From the NCBI GenBank assembly GCA_036403155.1, contig DASWRM010000034.1, positions 1-64,000 of the forward strand: a DNA stretch of 64,000 nucleotides, written 5' to 3'. The position numbers and the translations under genes are program-made. Source of the DNA: Gaiellales bacterium (GTDB lineage Bacteria > Actinomycetota > Thermoleophilia > Gaiellales > JAICJC01). Below are positions 25,295-33,459 of this stretch, piece after piece. Each line of letters opens with the position of its first letter. The stretch's first letter is position 1. The notes below the pieces were generated by a model. That model was given only the letters and a program-made list of their open reading frames with translations. It did no database searches and was not told the DNA's origin.

Positions 25295-26269
25295 TCACGC
25301 GGGCGCACGCCGCCTGCGGATGGCGACGCCCGTGAGCGTCTCCCGCACGACACGCTCGGCGACGAGTGCCGTGACGTCGGCTGAGCCGACGGCCGTGGGC
25401 GCGACCTCGACGACGTCGGAGCCGACCAGGTCGACGCTGGAGGCGACGGTGCGGCAGGCCCAGAGCAGGTCGGTCGGGGTGAGGCCGCCAGGCTCCGGAG
25501 TGCCGGTTCCGGGAGCGAACGCCGGGTCGAGCACGTCCACGTCGACGGTCAGCAGCACCGGCCCGTCGCCGACGATCGACATCGCCTGCTCGACGACGTC
25601 CCGGATGCCGCGGTCGCGCACGTCATGGGCGAACAGCGACGTGATCCCGCGCTCGCGCTGCCATGCGAACTCCGCCTCGCCCGGCCAGTAGCCGCGCAGG
25701 CCGATCTGCACGTAGCGCCGGGGATCGACGTGCCCGTCCTCCACCAGCCAGTACATCGGCGTGCCGTGCGAGCGCTTCGCCCCCCAGAGGTGCGTGCCCG
25801 TATCCGTGTGGGTGTCGAAGTGGATCAGGCCGATCGGGCCGTGCGCCGCCGCAAGCGCCTCGGCCTCGGGCTGCGTGATCGAGTGGTCGCCGCCGAGCAC
25901 GACGGAGAACGTCCCCGTCCCGGCGATCTCGGCAACGAGGGCCGCGATGGCGGCGTGCGAGGCCTCGGGATCGGCGGGGATGATCGCCGCATCGCCGTAG
26001 TCGACGACGCGCAGCACGTCGAACGCGTCGACGCCCGCCTCGAGGTGGATCCCGTGTGGCGCACTCGCTGCGCGGATGGCGCGCGGGCCGAAGCGGGTGC
26101 CGGGACGGTCCGAGACCAGCTCGTCCATCGGCGCCCCGATGATGGCGACGTCGACTGCGGCCAGGTCTGCGACGTCCTCGGTGTAGGGCAGGCCACCGTA
26201 GGTGAGCAGGCCCGCGTAGTCGGGCTTGCCGTCGGCGTAGGCGGCCCATCGCCGCTGCGGGTCGATCAT
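25295..26269 (-). CDS. Agmatinase/ureohydrolase-family protein
   Basis: A 324-residue member of the arginase/agmatinase family. The binuclear manganese ligands are visible in GGDHSIT (about 128-134), FDTHTDTG (about 150-157; usually DAHxD) and DVDVLDPAFAPGTGTPEPGG (about 232-251). The last motif is the family signature. Enzymes of this type hydrolyse agmatine, guanidinobutyrate or related guanidines to urea and an amine. The ATG at 26269 has an AAGGAG site just upstream; the open frame continues a little further but without support. No arginine or polyamine genes are adjacent, so the guanidino substrate is uncertain. Confidence 0.88.
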   Translation of the reverse strand: MIDPQRRWAAYADGKPDYAGLLTYGGLPYTEDVADLAAVDVAIIGAPMDELVSDRPGTRFGPRAIRAASAPHGIHLEAGVDAFDVLRVVDYGDAAIIPADPEASHAAIAALVAEIAGTGTFSVVLGGDHSITQPEAEALAAAHGPIGLIHFDTHTDTGTHLWGAKRSHGTPMYWLVEDGHVDPRRYVQIGLRGYWPGEAEFAWQRERGITSLFAHDVRDRGIRDVVEQAMSIVGDGPVLLTVDVDVLDPAFAPGTGTPEPGGLTPTDLLWACRTVASSVDLVGSDVVEVAPTAVGSADVTALVAERVVRETLTGVAIRRRRAPA

Positions 26270-26445
26270 TCGGTGCTCCTTGCCCTCGGGGGCGACCATT
26301 CTGACGGCTGCGCCACGCCTGCGCTGGGCGAGCGAATAACCACCCCGCGCGCGTCAATACCGCAAAACGGGAACCCGCCCGCGGTGTCAAACGCCTGACC
26401 CCGCGCGTGTGACGCCTGTGAGACGGCTCCGGCGCACTCGGCGGG

Positions 26446-26475
26446 ATGGTTGGGCCGACCCCATTCATTGGAGTC
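26446..26475 (-). repeat. Dispersed intergenic motif, copy 2
   Basis: ATGGTTGGGCC (26446-26456) directly followed by GACCCCATTCATTGGAGTC (26457-26475). On the minus strand this reads GACTCCAATGAATGGGG then GGCCCAACCAT, i.e. the same two blocks as at 11984-12028 with a much shorter gap. Confidence 0.55.
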
Positions 26476-26547
26476 AAACCCCGCCGGGGTCGGGCGGATG
26501 CGAACCGTTGCGGAGCCGTGAGCGACTGCCACGTCCGCGTGCGTGGT

Positions 26548-26560
26548 TACAGTCGAATCC
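26548..26560 (+). promoter_or_regulatory. -10 box of a leaderless start
   Basis: TACAGT at 26548-26553 lies 7 nt before the GTG at 26561; this spacing supports the GTG as the true start, which also gives the obligatory Met-Cys N-terminus of the SRAP protein. Confidence 0.6.
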
Positions 26561-27226
26561 GTGTGCGGTCGCTTCACCAACGGCGCCGATCCCGACGCCA
26601 TCATCAAGGCCTACTCGCTCGATCTGCCGATCGATCACCGGCCGCGGTTCAACATCGCACCCGGCCAGGACATGCTCGGCGTCCGGCGCGCCGGCGACGG
26701 CGCCGACGAGGCCGCCGTCCTGCGCTTCGGCCTGATCCCGGCCTGGGCGAAGGATCGGAGGATCGCCTACACGATGATCAACGCGCGGGCAGAGACGCTG
26801 GCGGAGCGCCCCGCCTACCGATCGCTGCTTCGCGCCGGCCGCTGCCTGATCCTGGCCGACGGCTTCTACGAGTGGCGTGTCATGCCGGACGGTACGAAGC
26901 AGCCGGTGCGGTTCTCCCTCACCGACCGCGAGGTGTTCGCCTTCGCCGGGCTGTGGACCTGCTGGCGCGACCGCGAATCCGGTGAGACGATCGAGAGCGC
27001 GGCCATCATCACGACACCACCGAACCCGCTCGTTGCTCCCATCCACGACCGGATGCCCGCCATTCTCGGCGACCAGGCCGAGGAGGACTGGCTCGACCCG
27101 GATGTCAGCCCCGGCCACGCGGTCTCGCTGCTTCGCTCCTATCCGGCCGAACTGATGACCGCGGCGCTGGCGTCGCCGGCCGTCAACAGCGCCCGCAACG
27201 ACTCGCCGGCGCTGCTCGTCGCCTGA
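26561..27226 (+). CDS. SRAP-domain abasic-site processing protein (YedK/HMCES)
   Basis: A 221-residue SRAP protein. After removal of Met the first residue is Cys2 (start MCGRFTNGAD), the nucleophile that forms a thiazolidine crosslink with abasic sites in single-stranded DNA. Other family features are PRFNIAPGQ, LIPAWAKD, MINARAET (about 77-84), ILADGFYEW (about 103-111, catalytic Glu nearby) and IHDRMPAIL (catalytic His). It shields abasic sites at replication forks from breakage. Start choice is decided by Cys2 and by the -10 box 7 nt upstream; an in-frame earlier start would bury the cysteine. Stand-alone gene, not linked to the SOS box found at dinB. Confidence 0.95.
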   Translation: MCGRFTNGADPDAIIKAYSLDLPIDHRPRFNIAPGQDMLGVRRAGDGADEAAVLRFGLIPAWAKDRRIAYTMINARAETLAERPAYRSLLRAGRCLILADGFYEWRVMPDGTKQPVRFSLTDREVFAFAGLWTCWRDRESGETIESAAIITTPPNPLVAPIHDRMPAILGDQAEEDWLDPDVSPGHAVSLLRSYPAELMTAALASPAVNSARNDSPALLVA

Positions 27227-27337
27227 CGCGTATCGTGGAACCGGCGCGGCCCCCGCGCACGTCCCGCGCGCCGGCGATGAGTTCGGGCGCGCTCGCCGGT
27301 CAACACCTCACAATCCCGCAACCGAGGAGCGCCGTCG

Positions 27338-28420
27338 ATGCCATCGAGAGTCATGCTACTGGTCGGAACACGGAAGGGCTGCTTCGTGCTCGAGAGCGAC
27401 GCCGACCGCCGGGACTGGGACGTGCGGGGGCCCTACTGCGACGGCTGGCCGGTGTACCGGGCCACCTACGACCCCGGTACCGGGACGATCTACGCGGCCG
27501 CCGCGAGCGAGTGGCACGGGGCGGGCGTCTGGCGCAGCGCCGACATGGGCGCGACCTGGCAGCTCTCGAGCGAGGGGCTGACCTATGGCGACGGCGGCGA
27601 GCTGCGCCTGTCCAAGATCTCGGGTCTGACAGCCTCGCACGGCCGCCTGCTCGCGGGCGCAGAGGCGGCGGGCCTGTTCGAGAGCCGCGACGGCGGCGTG
27701 ACCTGGTCGCTGCTCTCGACGCTCGAGGACCAGCCCGGCCGCGCGATCTGGAACATCCCCTCCAACCAGCCACCGGGGCATCTCGGCATGCCGGCGATCC
27801 TGGCCGACCCGGAAAGCCGCGACCATTACTGGATCATCATCCAGGGCATCGGCATCTTCGAGACGACCGACAACGGCACGACGTGGACGCCACGGAACCA
27901 GGGGCTCCGAGCGGCCTGGCCGCGGGAGTTCGACGAGGTCGGATTCTGCGTGCACAAGCTGGTCATGTCGCCCGCGGACCACTCGCGGATGTACCAGCAG
28001 AACCACTGCGGCATGCACCGAAGCGACGACGGCGGCCTGTCGTGGAATGAGATCACCGAGGGCCTGCCCACGGACTTCGGCTTCGCCGCGGCGGCCCACC
28101 CGCACGACCGCGACAGCTTCTACGTGATCCCGCTCGACCCGGGGCACGGCCGCATGATGCCGGACGGCCACGCGGCCGTCTGGAGGACGAGCGATGGAGG
28201 CTCGTCCTGGCGGCCGCTCGACCGCGGCCTTCCCCACGCCAACGCGCACGTCGGCGTGCTTCGCGAGGGCATGGCGGTCGACGACCTCGACGTCCCCGGC
28301 CTGTACTTCGGCACGAGCACCGGTCAGGTGTTCGCAAGCGGGGACGAGGGCGACACGTGGAGCGAGATCGCGAGCTACCTGCCCGCCATCGCGTCGGTCG
28401 ACGTGGCGGTGGTGGAGTAG
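27338..28420 (+). CDS. BNR-repeat beta-propeller protein (sialidase/photosystem-assembly-like fold)
   Basis: A 360-residue protein built of about six or seven propeller blades. At least five Asp-box repeats are seen: SADMGATW, SRDGGVTW, TTDNGTTW, SDDGGLSW, TSDGGSSW, and a variant SGDEGDTW. There is no signal peptide, so it should act in the cytoplasm, which argues against a true secreted sialidase; the catalytic Arg triad and Tyr of sialidases are not apparent. It is followed after 2 nt by a ThiS/MoaD-like sulfur-carrier gene, a pairing I believe recurs in actinobacteria. GAGGAGC at 27324-27330 serves as ribosome-binding site. Function unknown. Confidence 0.8.
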   Translation: MPSRVMLLVGTRKGCFVLESDADRRDWDVRGPYCDGWPVYRATYDPGTGTIYAAAASEWHGAGVWRSADMGATWQLSSEGLTYGDGGELRLSKISGLTASHGRLLAGAEAAGLFESRDGGVTWSLLSTLEDQPGRAIWNIPSNQPPGHLGMPAILADPESRDHYWIIIQGIGIFETTDNGTTWTPRNQGLRAAWPREFDEVGFCVHKLVMSPADHSRMYQQNHCGMHRSDDGGLSWNEITEGLPTDFGFAAAAHPHDRDSFYVIPLDPGHGRMMPDGHAAVWRTSDGGSSWRPLDRGLPHANAHVGVLREGMAVDDLDVPGLYFGTSTGQVFASGDEGDTWSEIASYLPAIASVDVAVVE

Positions 28421-28422
28421 CG

Positions 28423-28686
28423 ATGGCCACGGTGCACCTGCCCGCGACCCTGCCCTCCATGTACACCGACCTGCCCCGCACGGTGGACGTCGACGCGTCC
28501 ACCGTGGACGAGGCGATCAGTCGCCTCGAGACGCGCTGGCCGGGCCTCCGAGACCGCCTGTGCGAGTCGGGCCCGGCGCTGCGGCCGCACATCAACGTGT
28601 ACGTCGACCGCGAGCGGGCCGCCCTCGACACGCCGATCGGCGACACGACCCGGGTCGACGTGATCGCCGCGATCAGCGGAGGCTGA
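28423..28686 (+). CDS. MoaD/ThiS-family ubiquitin-fold sulfur carrier
   Basis: An 87-residue protein with a beta-grasp fold pattern and the C-terminal Gly-Gly (VIAAISGG) that is adenylated and thiocarboxylated in MoaD, ThiS and CysO. Other family marks: LRPHINVYVDRERA and DTPIGDTTRVDVI. It would deliver sulfur to a cofactor, cysteine or a metabolite, after activation by an E1-like enzyme that is not in this window. It begins 2 nt after the BNR propeller gene and is followed by a hairpin, so the two form a bicistron; the propeller may be partner or target. Confidence 0.88.
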   Translation: MATVHLPATLPSMYTDLPRTVDVDASTVDEAISRLETRWPGLRDRLCESGPALRPHINVYVDRERAALDTPIGDTTRVDVIAAISGG

Positions 28687-28699
28687 CCCAGACGCACAC

Positions 28700-28728
28700 G
28701 CGGGGCGGGGAGCGACGCCCCGCCCCGC
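28700..28728. terminator. Bidirectional hairpin terminator
   Basis: An 11-bp perfect stem, GCGGGGCGGGG at 28700-28710 and its complement at 28718-28728, with a 7-nt loop, lies between the convergent ThiS-like gene and the secreted-protein gene and can serve both. Confidence 0.7.
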
Positions 28729-28738
28729 GCTCTGCCGG

Positions 28739-29137
28739 CTAGAAGGAGCCGCCGGCGATCAGCGTTCCACCGAGCGTGCGGACGCGCACGGTGGAGCCGC
28801 TGCGGATGGTCGGGACGGACTGCCCGCGCTCCGTGCTGCGCTGGACGTTGATCGCGCCCAGGCTGCTGACGTTCGGGCTTGCCAGCTTGTTCCCGTTGAC
28901 GAACACGTTGACGTGCTTGCCGGCGAGCACCTTGATGTGCTGGACCTCGATCTCGAGCTCGCGCTTCGAGCCGTCCACCTTGTACTTCGCGGATCCGGTC
29001 GCGTTGGGGAACGACGCGCTCCCCTTCAGCGAGATGCTGCGGACGGTGCCGCCGCCGCTGGCCGACGCGGCCGGCGCGAGCGACGCCGCGACCGCCAGAC
29101 AGGCGATCAGGGCTGAGATGATGGTGATGCGACGCAT
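28739..29137 (-). CDS. Small secreted protein of unknown function
   Basis: A 132-residue product with a classical signal peptide (MRRITIISALIACLAVAASL, cleavage near ASA-SG at about 27). The mature part is a small, mostly beta protein: VRSISLKGSASFPNATG, then VQHIKVLAGKHVNVFVNG, then GSTVRVRTLGGTLIAGG. No cysteines are left after cleavage. A good GAGGAGG site stands just upstream of the ATG. It is divergent from the NarX-type kinase gene. The pattern resembles other actinobacterial secreted anchor-less proteins of unknown role; I cannot name a family. Confidence 0.7.
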   Translation of the reverse strand: MRRITIISALIACLAVAASLAPAASASGGGTVRSISLKGSASFPNATGSAKYKVDGSKRELEIEVQHIKVLAGKHVNVFVNGNKLASPNVSSLGAINVQRSTERGQSVPTIRSGSTVRVRTLGGTLIAGGSF

Positions 29138-29211
29138 GGTGTGCCTCCTCGTGGGGCGTTGATGACAGGGGCACCCTCGCCGCCCTCCGGTCGGCGCCGC
29201 AACGAGACCTT

Positions 29212-29223
29212 GGTCCTAGGACC
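29212..29223. promoter_or_regulatory. Perfect 12-bp palindrome GGTCCTAGGACC
   Basis: A perfect palindrome 37 bp before the histidine-kinase start. NarL/LuxR-type response regulators bind short palindromes of this kind, and the cognate regulator is encoded two genes on, so autoregulation is plausible. Confidence 0.45.
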
Positions 29224-29259
29224 GTGGCGCCACGGCTCCGTCGCAGGCATGCTGACCGC

Positions 29260-30558
29260 ATGCAATCGCGCGGCGGCATCCTCGGTCCTGTCGGCGTCTT
29301 CGCCCTCTCGGGCCTGGCCGTGCTCGTGCTCGTCGCCGTCGCCGGTGCGCTGGCGCTGCGCAACCTCGCGCACGAGGAGGCGATCCGCGACGCGCGCACG
29401 CTGACGACGCTGACCGGGCGCGGCATCGTCGAGCCGGCCCTGACCACCGGCGTCGTGCGCGGCGACCGGGCCGCCATCGGACGGCTCGACCACACGATCC
29501 GCACCCGCGTGAAGACCAGCGCAGTCGCGCGCATCAAGATCTGGAACGCGGAGGGCAAGATCCTCTACTCGGACGAGCCGCGCCTGATCGGGCGAACGTT
29601 CCCGCTCGGCGAAGACGAGCGTCGGGCGCTTCGAAGCGAGACGACGGCGACCGACGCGACCAGCCTGAACTCGCCGGAGAACGCCTACGATCGCAAGCTG
29701 GGCTCGCTGACGTCGGTGTACCTCGGGCTTCGCGCGCAGGACGGGACCCCCGTGCTCTACGAGGAGTACCTGCGCTCGAGCGCGATCGCCGGCGACAGCC
29801 GCGGCGTCGCCCGCCTGTTCGCTCCGGTCGGCATCGTCGCCCTGCTGGTGCTTGCACTGCTCCAGCTGCCGCTCGCCTGGCGCATGGCGCGGCGGATCCG
29901 CAGCGCGCAGCGCGACCGAGAGCTGTTCCTCCAGCGCGCCGTCGACGCATCGTCGACCGAGCGGCGCGCGATCGCCGCCGGGCTCCACGACGGCGTCGTG
30001 CAGGAGCTGGCCGGACATTCCTTCCGCATGGCGGCCGCGCTCGAGGGGCACCGACCCGAGGCCGAGCTGCGCGAGGCGCTCGACGACGCCGCCTCCGGCA
30101 CGCGAAACGCGATCCGACAGCTGCGCTCCCTGCTGCTCGAGATCTATCCGCCTGCGCTGGAGGAGCAGGGGCTGGCGGCGGCACTGCCCGACCTGGCGGC
30201 GCCGCTGACGGCACGGGGCGTCGACGTGTCCGTGGACATCGACCCCGGCCTGCGGCTCCCCACGGGAGTCGAGCAGCTGGTGTTCCGCACGGCGCAGGAG
30301 GCGCTGCGCAACGCCGGGTCGCACGCCGCCGCCGGCCACGTGGGCGTCGAGGTGCACAGCGCCGACGGCCACGTCACGCTGCGTGTCCGCGACGACGGCC
30401 GCGGCTTCGACCCGGCGCACCTCGCCGCGCTCCGCGGCGAGGGCCACTTCGGTCTCTCGATGCTGAGCGAGCTGTCCGACTCGGCGGGAGGCGAGCTGCG
30501 CGTGACCTCGGAGCCAGGACGGGGCACGCTGGTCGAGCTCGAGGTGCCGGTGCGGTGA
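29260..30558 (+). CDS. Membrane sensor histidine kinase, NarX/DesK type
   Basis: A 432-residue kinase. Two membrane helices (about 8-30 and 188-206) flank an extracytoplasmic sensor region of about 155 residues. The HisKA_3 domain has ERRAIAAGLHDGVVQELAG (about 237-255) with the phosphorylated His in LHDGV, and the ATPase domain ends with VRDDGRGFDPAH and GHFGLSMLSE. Its gene overlaps the response-regulator gene by 4 nt (GTGA), so both form one two-component system. The start ATG at 29260 lies after the palindrome at 29212-29223; an in-frame start 36 nt earlier is less likely. Stimulus unknown. Confidence 0.92.
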   Translation: MQSRGGILGPVGVFALSGLAVLVLVAVAGALALRNLAHEEAIRDARTLTTLTGRGIVEPALTTGVVRGDRAAIGRLDHTIRTRVKTSAVARIKIWNAEGKILYSDEPRLIGRTFPLGEDERRALRSETTATDATSLNSPENAYDRKLGSLTSVYLGLRAQDGTPVLYEEYLRSSAIAGDSRGVARLFAPVGIVALLVLALLQLPLAWRMARRIRSAQRDRELFLQRAVDASSTERRAIAAGLHDGVVQELAGHSFRMAAALEGHRPEAELREALDDAASGTRNAIRQLRSLLLEIYPPALEEQGLAAALPDLAAPLTARGVDVSVDIDPGLRLPTGVEQLVFRTAQEALRNAGSHAAAGHVGVEVHSADGHVTLRVRDDGRGFDPAHLAALRGEGHFGLSMLSELSDSAGGELRVTSEPGRGTLVELEVPVR

Positions 30559-31172
30559 TACGCGTCCTCGTCGTCGACGACCACACCATCGTGCGCGACG
30601 GGCTCGTGCAGCTGCTTGCATCGGACCCCGGGATCGACGTCGTCGGATCCGCCGGCGACGGCCAGGCCGCCGTCCGACTTGCGGCCGAGGCAGAGCCGGA
30701 CGTCGTGCTCATGGACCTCTCGATGCCGGGCATGGGCGGGATCGAGGCGACGCGGCTGATCGGCGAGGGCGGATCGTCCGCCCAGGTGCTCGTCCTGACC
30801 TCGTTCCTGGACCGCGACCGGGTGGTCGAGGCCCTGGAGGCGGGCGCGATCGGCTACCTGCTGAAGGATGCCGAGCCGGCCGAGCTGATCCGGGCGATCC
30901 ACGCGGCCGCCCGCGGCGAGTCGCCGCTGGATCCACGCGCCGCGCGGACGATGCTCTCCGCGCAGCGCACCGCCGGCCCGCTGGAGGCGCTGACCGACCG
31001 CGAGCGCGAGGTGCTGTCGCTCGTCGCCGACGGCCTGCCGAACAAGCAGATCGGCCGCCGCCTGGGGATCAGCGAGAAGACGGTGAAAGCCCACCTGACC
31101 AGCGCGTTTCGCACGATCGGCGTCGACGACCGGGTACAGGCCGGCCTGTGGGCGCGGCGGCAGGGGCTGTGA
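30555..31172 (+). CDS. NarL/LuxR-family response regulator
   Basis: A 205-residue regulator. The receiver domain (1-120) shows VLVVDDHTIVRDG with the acidic pair, the phospho-acceptor Asp in DVVLMDLSMPGMGG (about 54), the conserved Thr in VLVLTSFLD and Lys in YLLKDAEP. The LuxR helix-turn-helix is in ALTDREREVLSLVADG and KQIGRRLGISEKTVKAHLT. It is activated by the overlapping NarX-type kinase and probably binds the palindrome in front of the operon. Start GTG overlaps the kinase stop. Confidence 0.94.
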   Translation: MIRVLVVDDHTIVRDGLVQLLASDPGIDVVGSAGDGQAAVRLAAEAEPDVVLMDLSMPGMGGIEATRLIGEGGSSAQVLVLTSFLDRDRVVEALEAGAIGYLLKDAEPAELIRAIHAAARGESPLDPRAARTMLSAQRTAGPLEALTDREREVLSLVADGLPNKQIGRRLGISEKTVKAHLTSAFRTIGVDDRVQAGLWARRQGL

Positions 31173-31173
31173 C

Positions 31174-32184
31174 TCAGGGCTTGCGCGCGCGGCTCGGCGC
31201 AACCCGCGCGGGCTCGTTCGGCATCTTCGGATAGACCGGAGGCCACGGCGCGTCCATGAGCCCGGACGCCATGTCGCGCCGGTGCAGCTCGAGCAGCGGC
31301 TCCAGGCGCTGCGGCGACCGCTCCGACGCGGCCCACGGATCCCCCGACGCCTGCACGCGGCCCGGCACAGTCGCGATCGTGAAGGCGTCCGGGTCGACCG
31401 ACTCGAGCTCGTCCCAGGCGAACGGCGTGGACACCTGCGCCCCGACCCGCGGCCGGACGGTCCACGCCCCGAGCACCGTCTTGTGCGGCGCGTTCTGGTT
31501 GAAGTCGACGAACACCCTGCGCCCGCGCTCCTCCTTCCACCATGCCGCTGTGACGAGGTCCGGGCGCCGGCGCTCGAGCTCGCGGGCCAGGGCCACGGCC
31601 GCCTGCCGTACCACGATCGAGTCCTGCTCCGCCGTCAGCTCGAGGTAGACGTGGATGCCGCTTCTGCCGGTGGTCTTCGGAACGCCCTCGAGACCGAGCT
31701 CCGAGAGCAGTGCGCGCGTCTCGACCGCGGCCTCCTTGACCATCTCGAGCGTCACGCCGGGCGACGGGTCGAGGTCGATGCGCAGCTGGTCGGCGTGCTC
31801 GGGGTCGGCGGCGCGGTACGGCCAGACGTGCAGCCCGATGCAGCCGAGGTTGACCGCCCAGACGATGTGCGCGACGTCCGCTGCAACCAGCGCCTCCGAG
31901 GGCGTGCCGTTCGGCGTCTGCACGGTGGTCGTCTGAAGCCACTCCGGCGCGTTCTTCGGGACGCGCTTCTGGAAGAACGAGGAGCCGCCGGCGCCGTCGG
32001 GATACCGCTCCATCAGGACCGGGCGGCCGCCGAGGGCCCGCATCAGCGGCTCCTCCACGGCGACGTAGTAGCGAGCGAGATCGAGTTTGGTCTCGCCGCG
32101 TTCCGGAAAGAAGGTCTTCGCGGGGCTGGAGAGGACGAGCGTCCGTCCGGCTGCCTCGATCTCCGCTGCGTCCCCCTTCGCCAT
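31174..32184 (-). CDS. Stand-alone LigD-type polymerase/primase domain (NHEJ)
   Basis: A 336-residue protein of the LigD polymerase (archaeo-eukaryotic primase) family. Typical stretches are LSSPAKTFFPERGETKLDLARYY (start), PVLMERYPDGAGGSSFFQKR, LGCIGLHVWPYRAADPEHAD, the catalytic LRIDLDPSPG (metal-binding Asp pair), and FVDFNQNAPHKT. It adds nucleotides at broken ends during non-homologous end joining. The ligase and phosphoesterase domains of full LigD are absent, and no ku gene is in the window, so partners must lie elsewhere. Convergent with the response regulator with one base between stops. The ATG at 32184 is the best start; the frame extends slightly upstream over the MFS start. Confidence 0.92.
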   Translation of the reverse strand: MAKGDAAEIEAAGRTLVLSSPAKTFFPERGETKLDLARYYVAVEEPLMRALGGRPVLMERYPDGAGGSSFFQKRVPKNAPEWLQTTTVQTPNGTPSEALVAADVAHIVWAVNLGCIGLHVWPYRAADPEHADQLRIDLDPSPGVTLEMVKEAAVETRALLSELGLEGVPKTTGRSGIHVYLELTAEQDSIVVRQAAVALARELERRRPDLVTAAWWKEERGRRVFVDFNQNAPHKTVLGAWTVRPRVGAQVSTPFAWDELESVDPDAFTIATVPGRVQASGDPWAASERSPQRLEPLLELHRRDMASGLMDAPWPPVYPKMPNEPARVAPSRARKP

Positions 32185-32226
32185 TGCGCACCCGATGATA
32201 CGCGGGCCGATGTGCGAGGCTGGGCC

Positions 32227-33459
32227 ATGCATCCCGATCTCGATCGCGTGGTGCGGCGAAACACCCGGCTGCTCTCGGCCGTCAACGCGGTCAACTCGGT
32301 CGTGCTGCAGCTGGCCGCCGCGGTGTCATCCCTGACGTTCGTGCTGGTGACCGGCCATCACGGCCTGCTCGGGCTCGGCCCGGCCATCTTCCTGACGTCG
32401 TCGGGGCTGACGGCTGTCGTCGCCGGCCGCTCGATGGACCGCTTCGGCCGCCGGCCGGTGCTCGCGGCCGGATTCGTCACGCTGTCGGCGGGCTGTGCGC
32501 TGAACGCGCTCGCGGCGAGCACGCGGTCGGTGCCGGCCCTGCTGCTGGGATTCGTCCTGATCGGGACCGGCATGGCGACGTCGCTGCTGATCCGCACCGC
32601 CGCCGGCGACATGTACCAGCCGGAGAGCCGAGCACGCGGGATCTCCTACGTGCTGTTCGGCTCCGTGTTCGGCGCGGTGCTCGGGCCGGCGGTGTTCAGC
32701 CCGATGTTCGCCGGCCGGGAGGTCAGCGCGAGCGTCCTCACCGTGCCATGGCTGGCCGCCTCGGGGGTGTCGCTGCTGGCGCTGGGGGTGGTCCAGCTGG
32801 TGCGGCCGGATCCGCGCGAGATCGGCACGCTGCTCGGAGGGCGACGCGGCGACGCGCCCGCCGCACCGGCCGCGCCGCTCGGCGAGATCCTGCGACGGCC
32901 GGGCGTGCTGCCGGCGCTGGCCGCCGGTCTGGCGAGCTTTGCCGTGATGGTGTCGGTGATGAACCTCACCGGCTACGTCGTCGTCGAGATGCACCACCAC
33001 AGCCAGGATTCCGTCTTCCCCATCATCGGTGCGCACGTGCTGGGGATGTACGCGCTCGTGCTCGTCGTCGGCGGCCTGATCGACCGGATCGGACGCGCGC
33101 CGGCGCTCTCCGGCGGGCTCGCCGTGATGGCGGCGTGCGCGCTCTCGCTGCAGTGGGTGAGCGGCGTGCCGGCCACCGCCGCGCTGCTGTTCGGGCTCGG
33201 CATCGGCTGGAACGTCTCGTTCGTCGCGGCGACGGCTCAGATGGCCGATCTGACGAGCGCCGTCGAGCGGGGAACGCTGCTCGGGTTCAACGATCTGGTG
33301 GCCGCGCTGCTCGGCGCCGCGATGGCGCTGATCGGCGGCTACGGGCTCGAGACGTCCGGAGTCGGCGCGCTCGCGGTCGGCGCGGCGCTGATCGCGCTGT
33401 CTCCGGTGGCGTGGATCCTGTGGCTGCAGCCGCCGCGCGAGGTCACGCTCGAGCGCTAG
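32227..33459 (+). CDS. MFS transporter, unknown substrate
   Basis: A 410-residue, twelve-helix major facilitator. The loop after helix 2 reads AGRSMDRFGRRPVLAAG, matching the MFS signature, and a second copy GLIDRIGRAPALSGG marks the repeat in the C-terminal half. A histidine-rich EMHHHSQDS loop lies between helices 7 and 8. The type is drug/metabolite efflux-like rather than sugar porter. The gene is divergent from LigD-polymerase by 42 bp and its end overlaps the YdeI-like gene by 4 bases in convergent orientation. No repressor is adjacent. Confidence 0.88.
   Translation: MHPDLDRVVRRNTRLLSAVNAVNSVVLQLAAAVSSLTFVLVTGHHGLLGLGPAIFLTSSGLTAVVAGRSMDRFGRRPVLAAGFVTLSAGCALNALAASTRSVPALLLGFVLIGTGMATSLLIRTAAGDMYQPESRARGISYVLFGSVFGAVLGPAVFSPMFAGREVSASVLTVPWLAASGVSLLALGVVQLVRPDPREIGTLLGGRRGDAPAAPAAPLGEILRRPGVLPALAAGLASFAVMVSVMNLTGYVVVEMHHHSQDSVFPIIGAHVLGMYALVLVVGGLIDRIGRAPALSGGLAVMAACALSLQWVSGVPATAALLFGLGIGWNVSFVAATAQMADLTSAVERGTLLGFNDLVAALLGAAMALIGGYGLETSGVGALAVGAALIALSPVAWILWLQPPREVTLER

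Larger units (their letters stand above)
26270..26560. other. 291-bp spacer between divergent genes
   Basis: No gene is seen. It holds the ureohydrolase ribosome-binding site at its left end, a copy of the dispersed CCAAT motif at 26446-26475, several GTGAC/GTCAA boxes, and the -10 box of the SRAP gene at 26548-26553. Confidence 0.5.

Noticed and set aside
26543-26560. Earlier in-frame start for the SRAP gene
   Set aside because: It would add residues before the catalytic Cys2, which must follow the initiator Met; the -10 box also points to 26561.
27338-28420. True secreted sialidase
   Set aside because: Asp-box repeats alone are shared by many propellers; there is no signal peptide and no visible Arg triad or catalytic Tyr/Glu pair.
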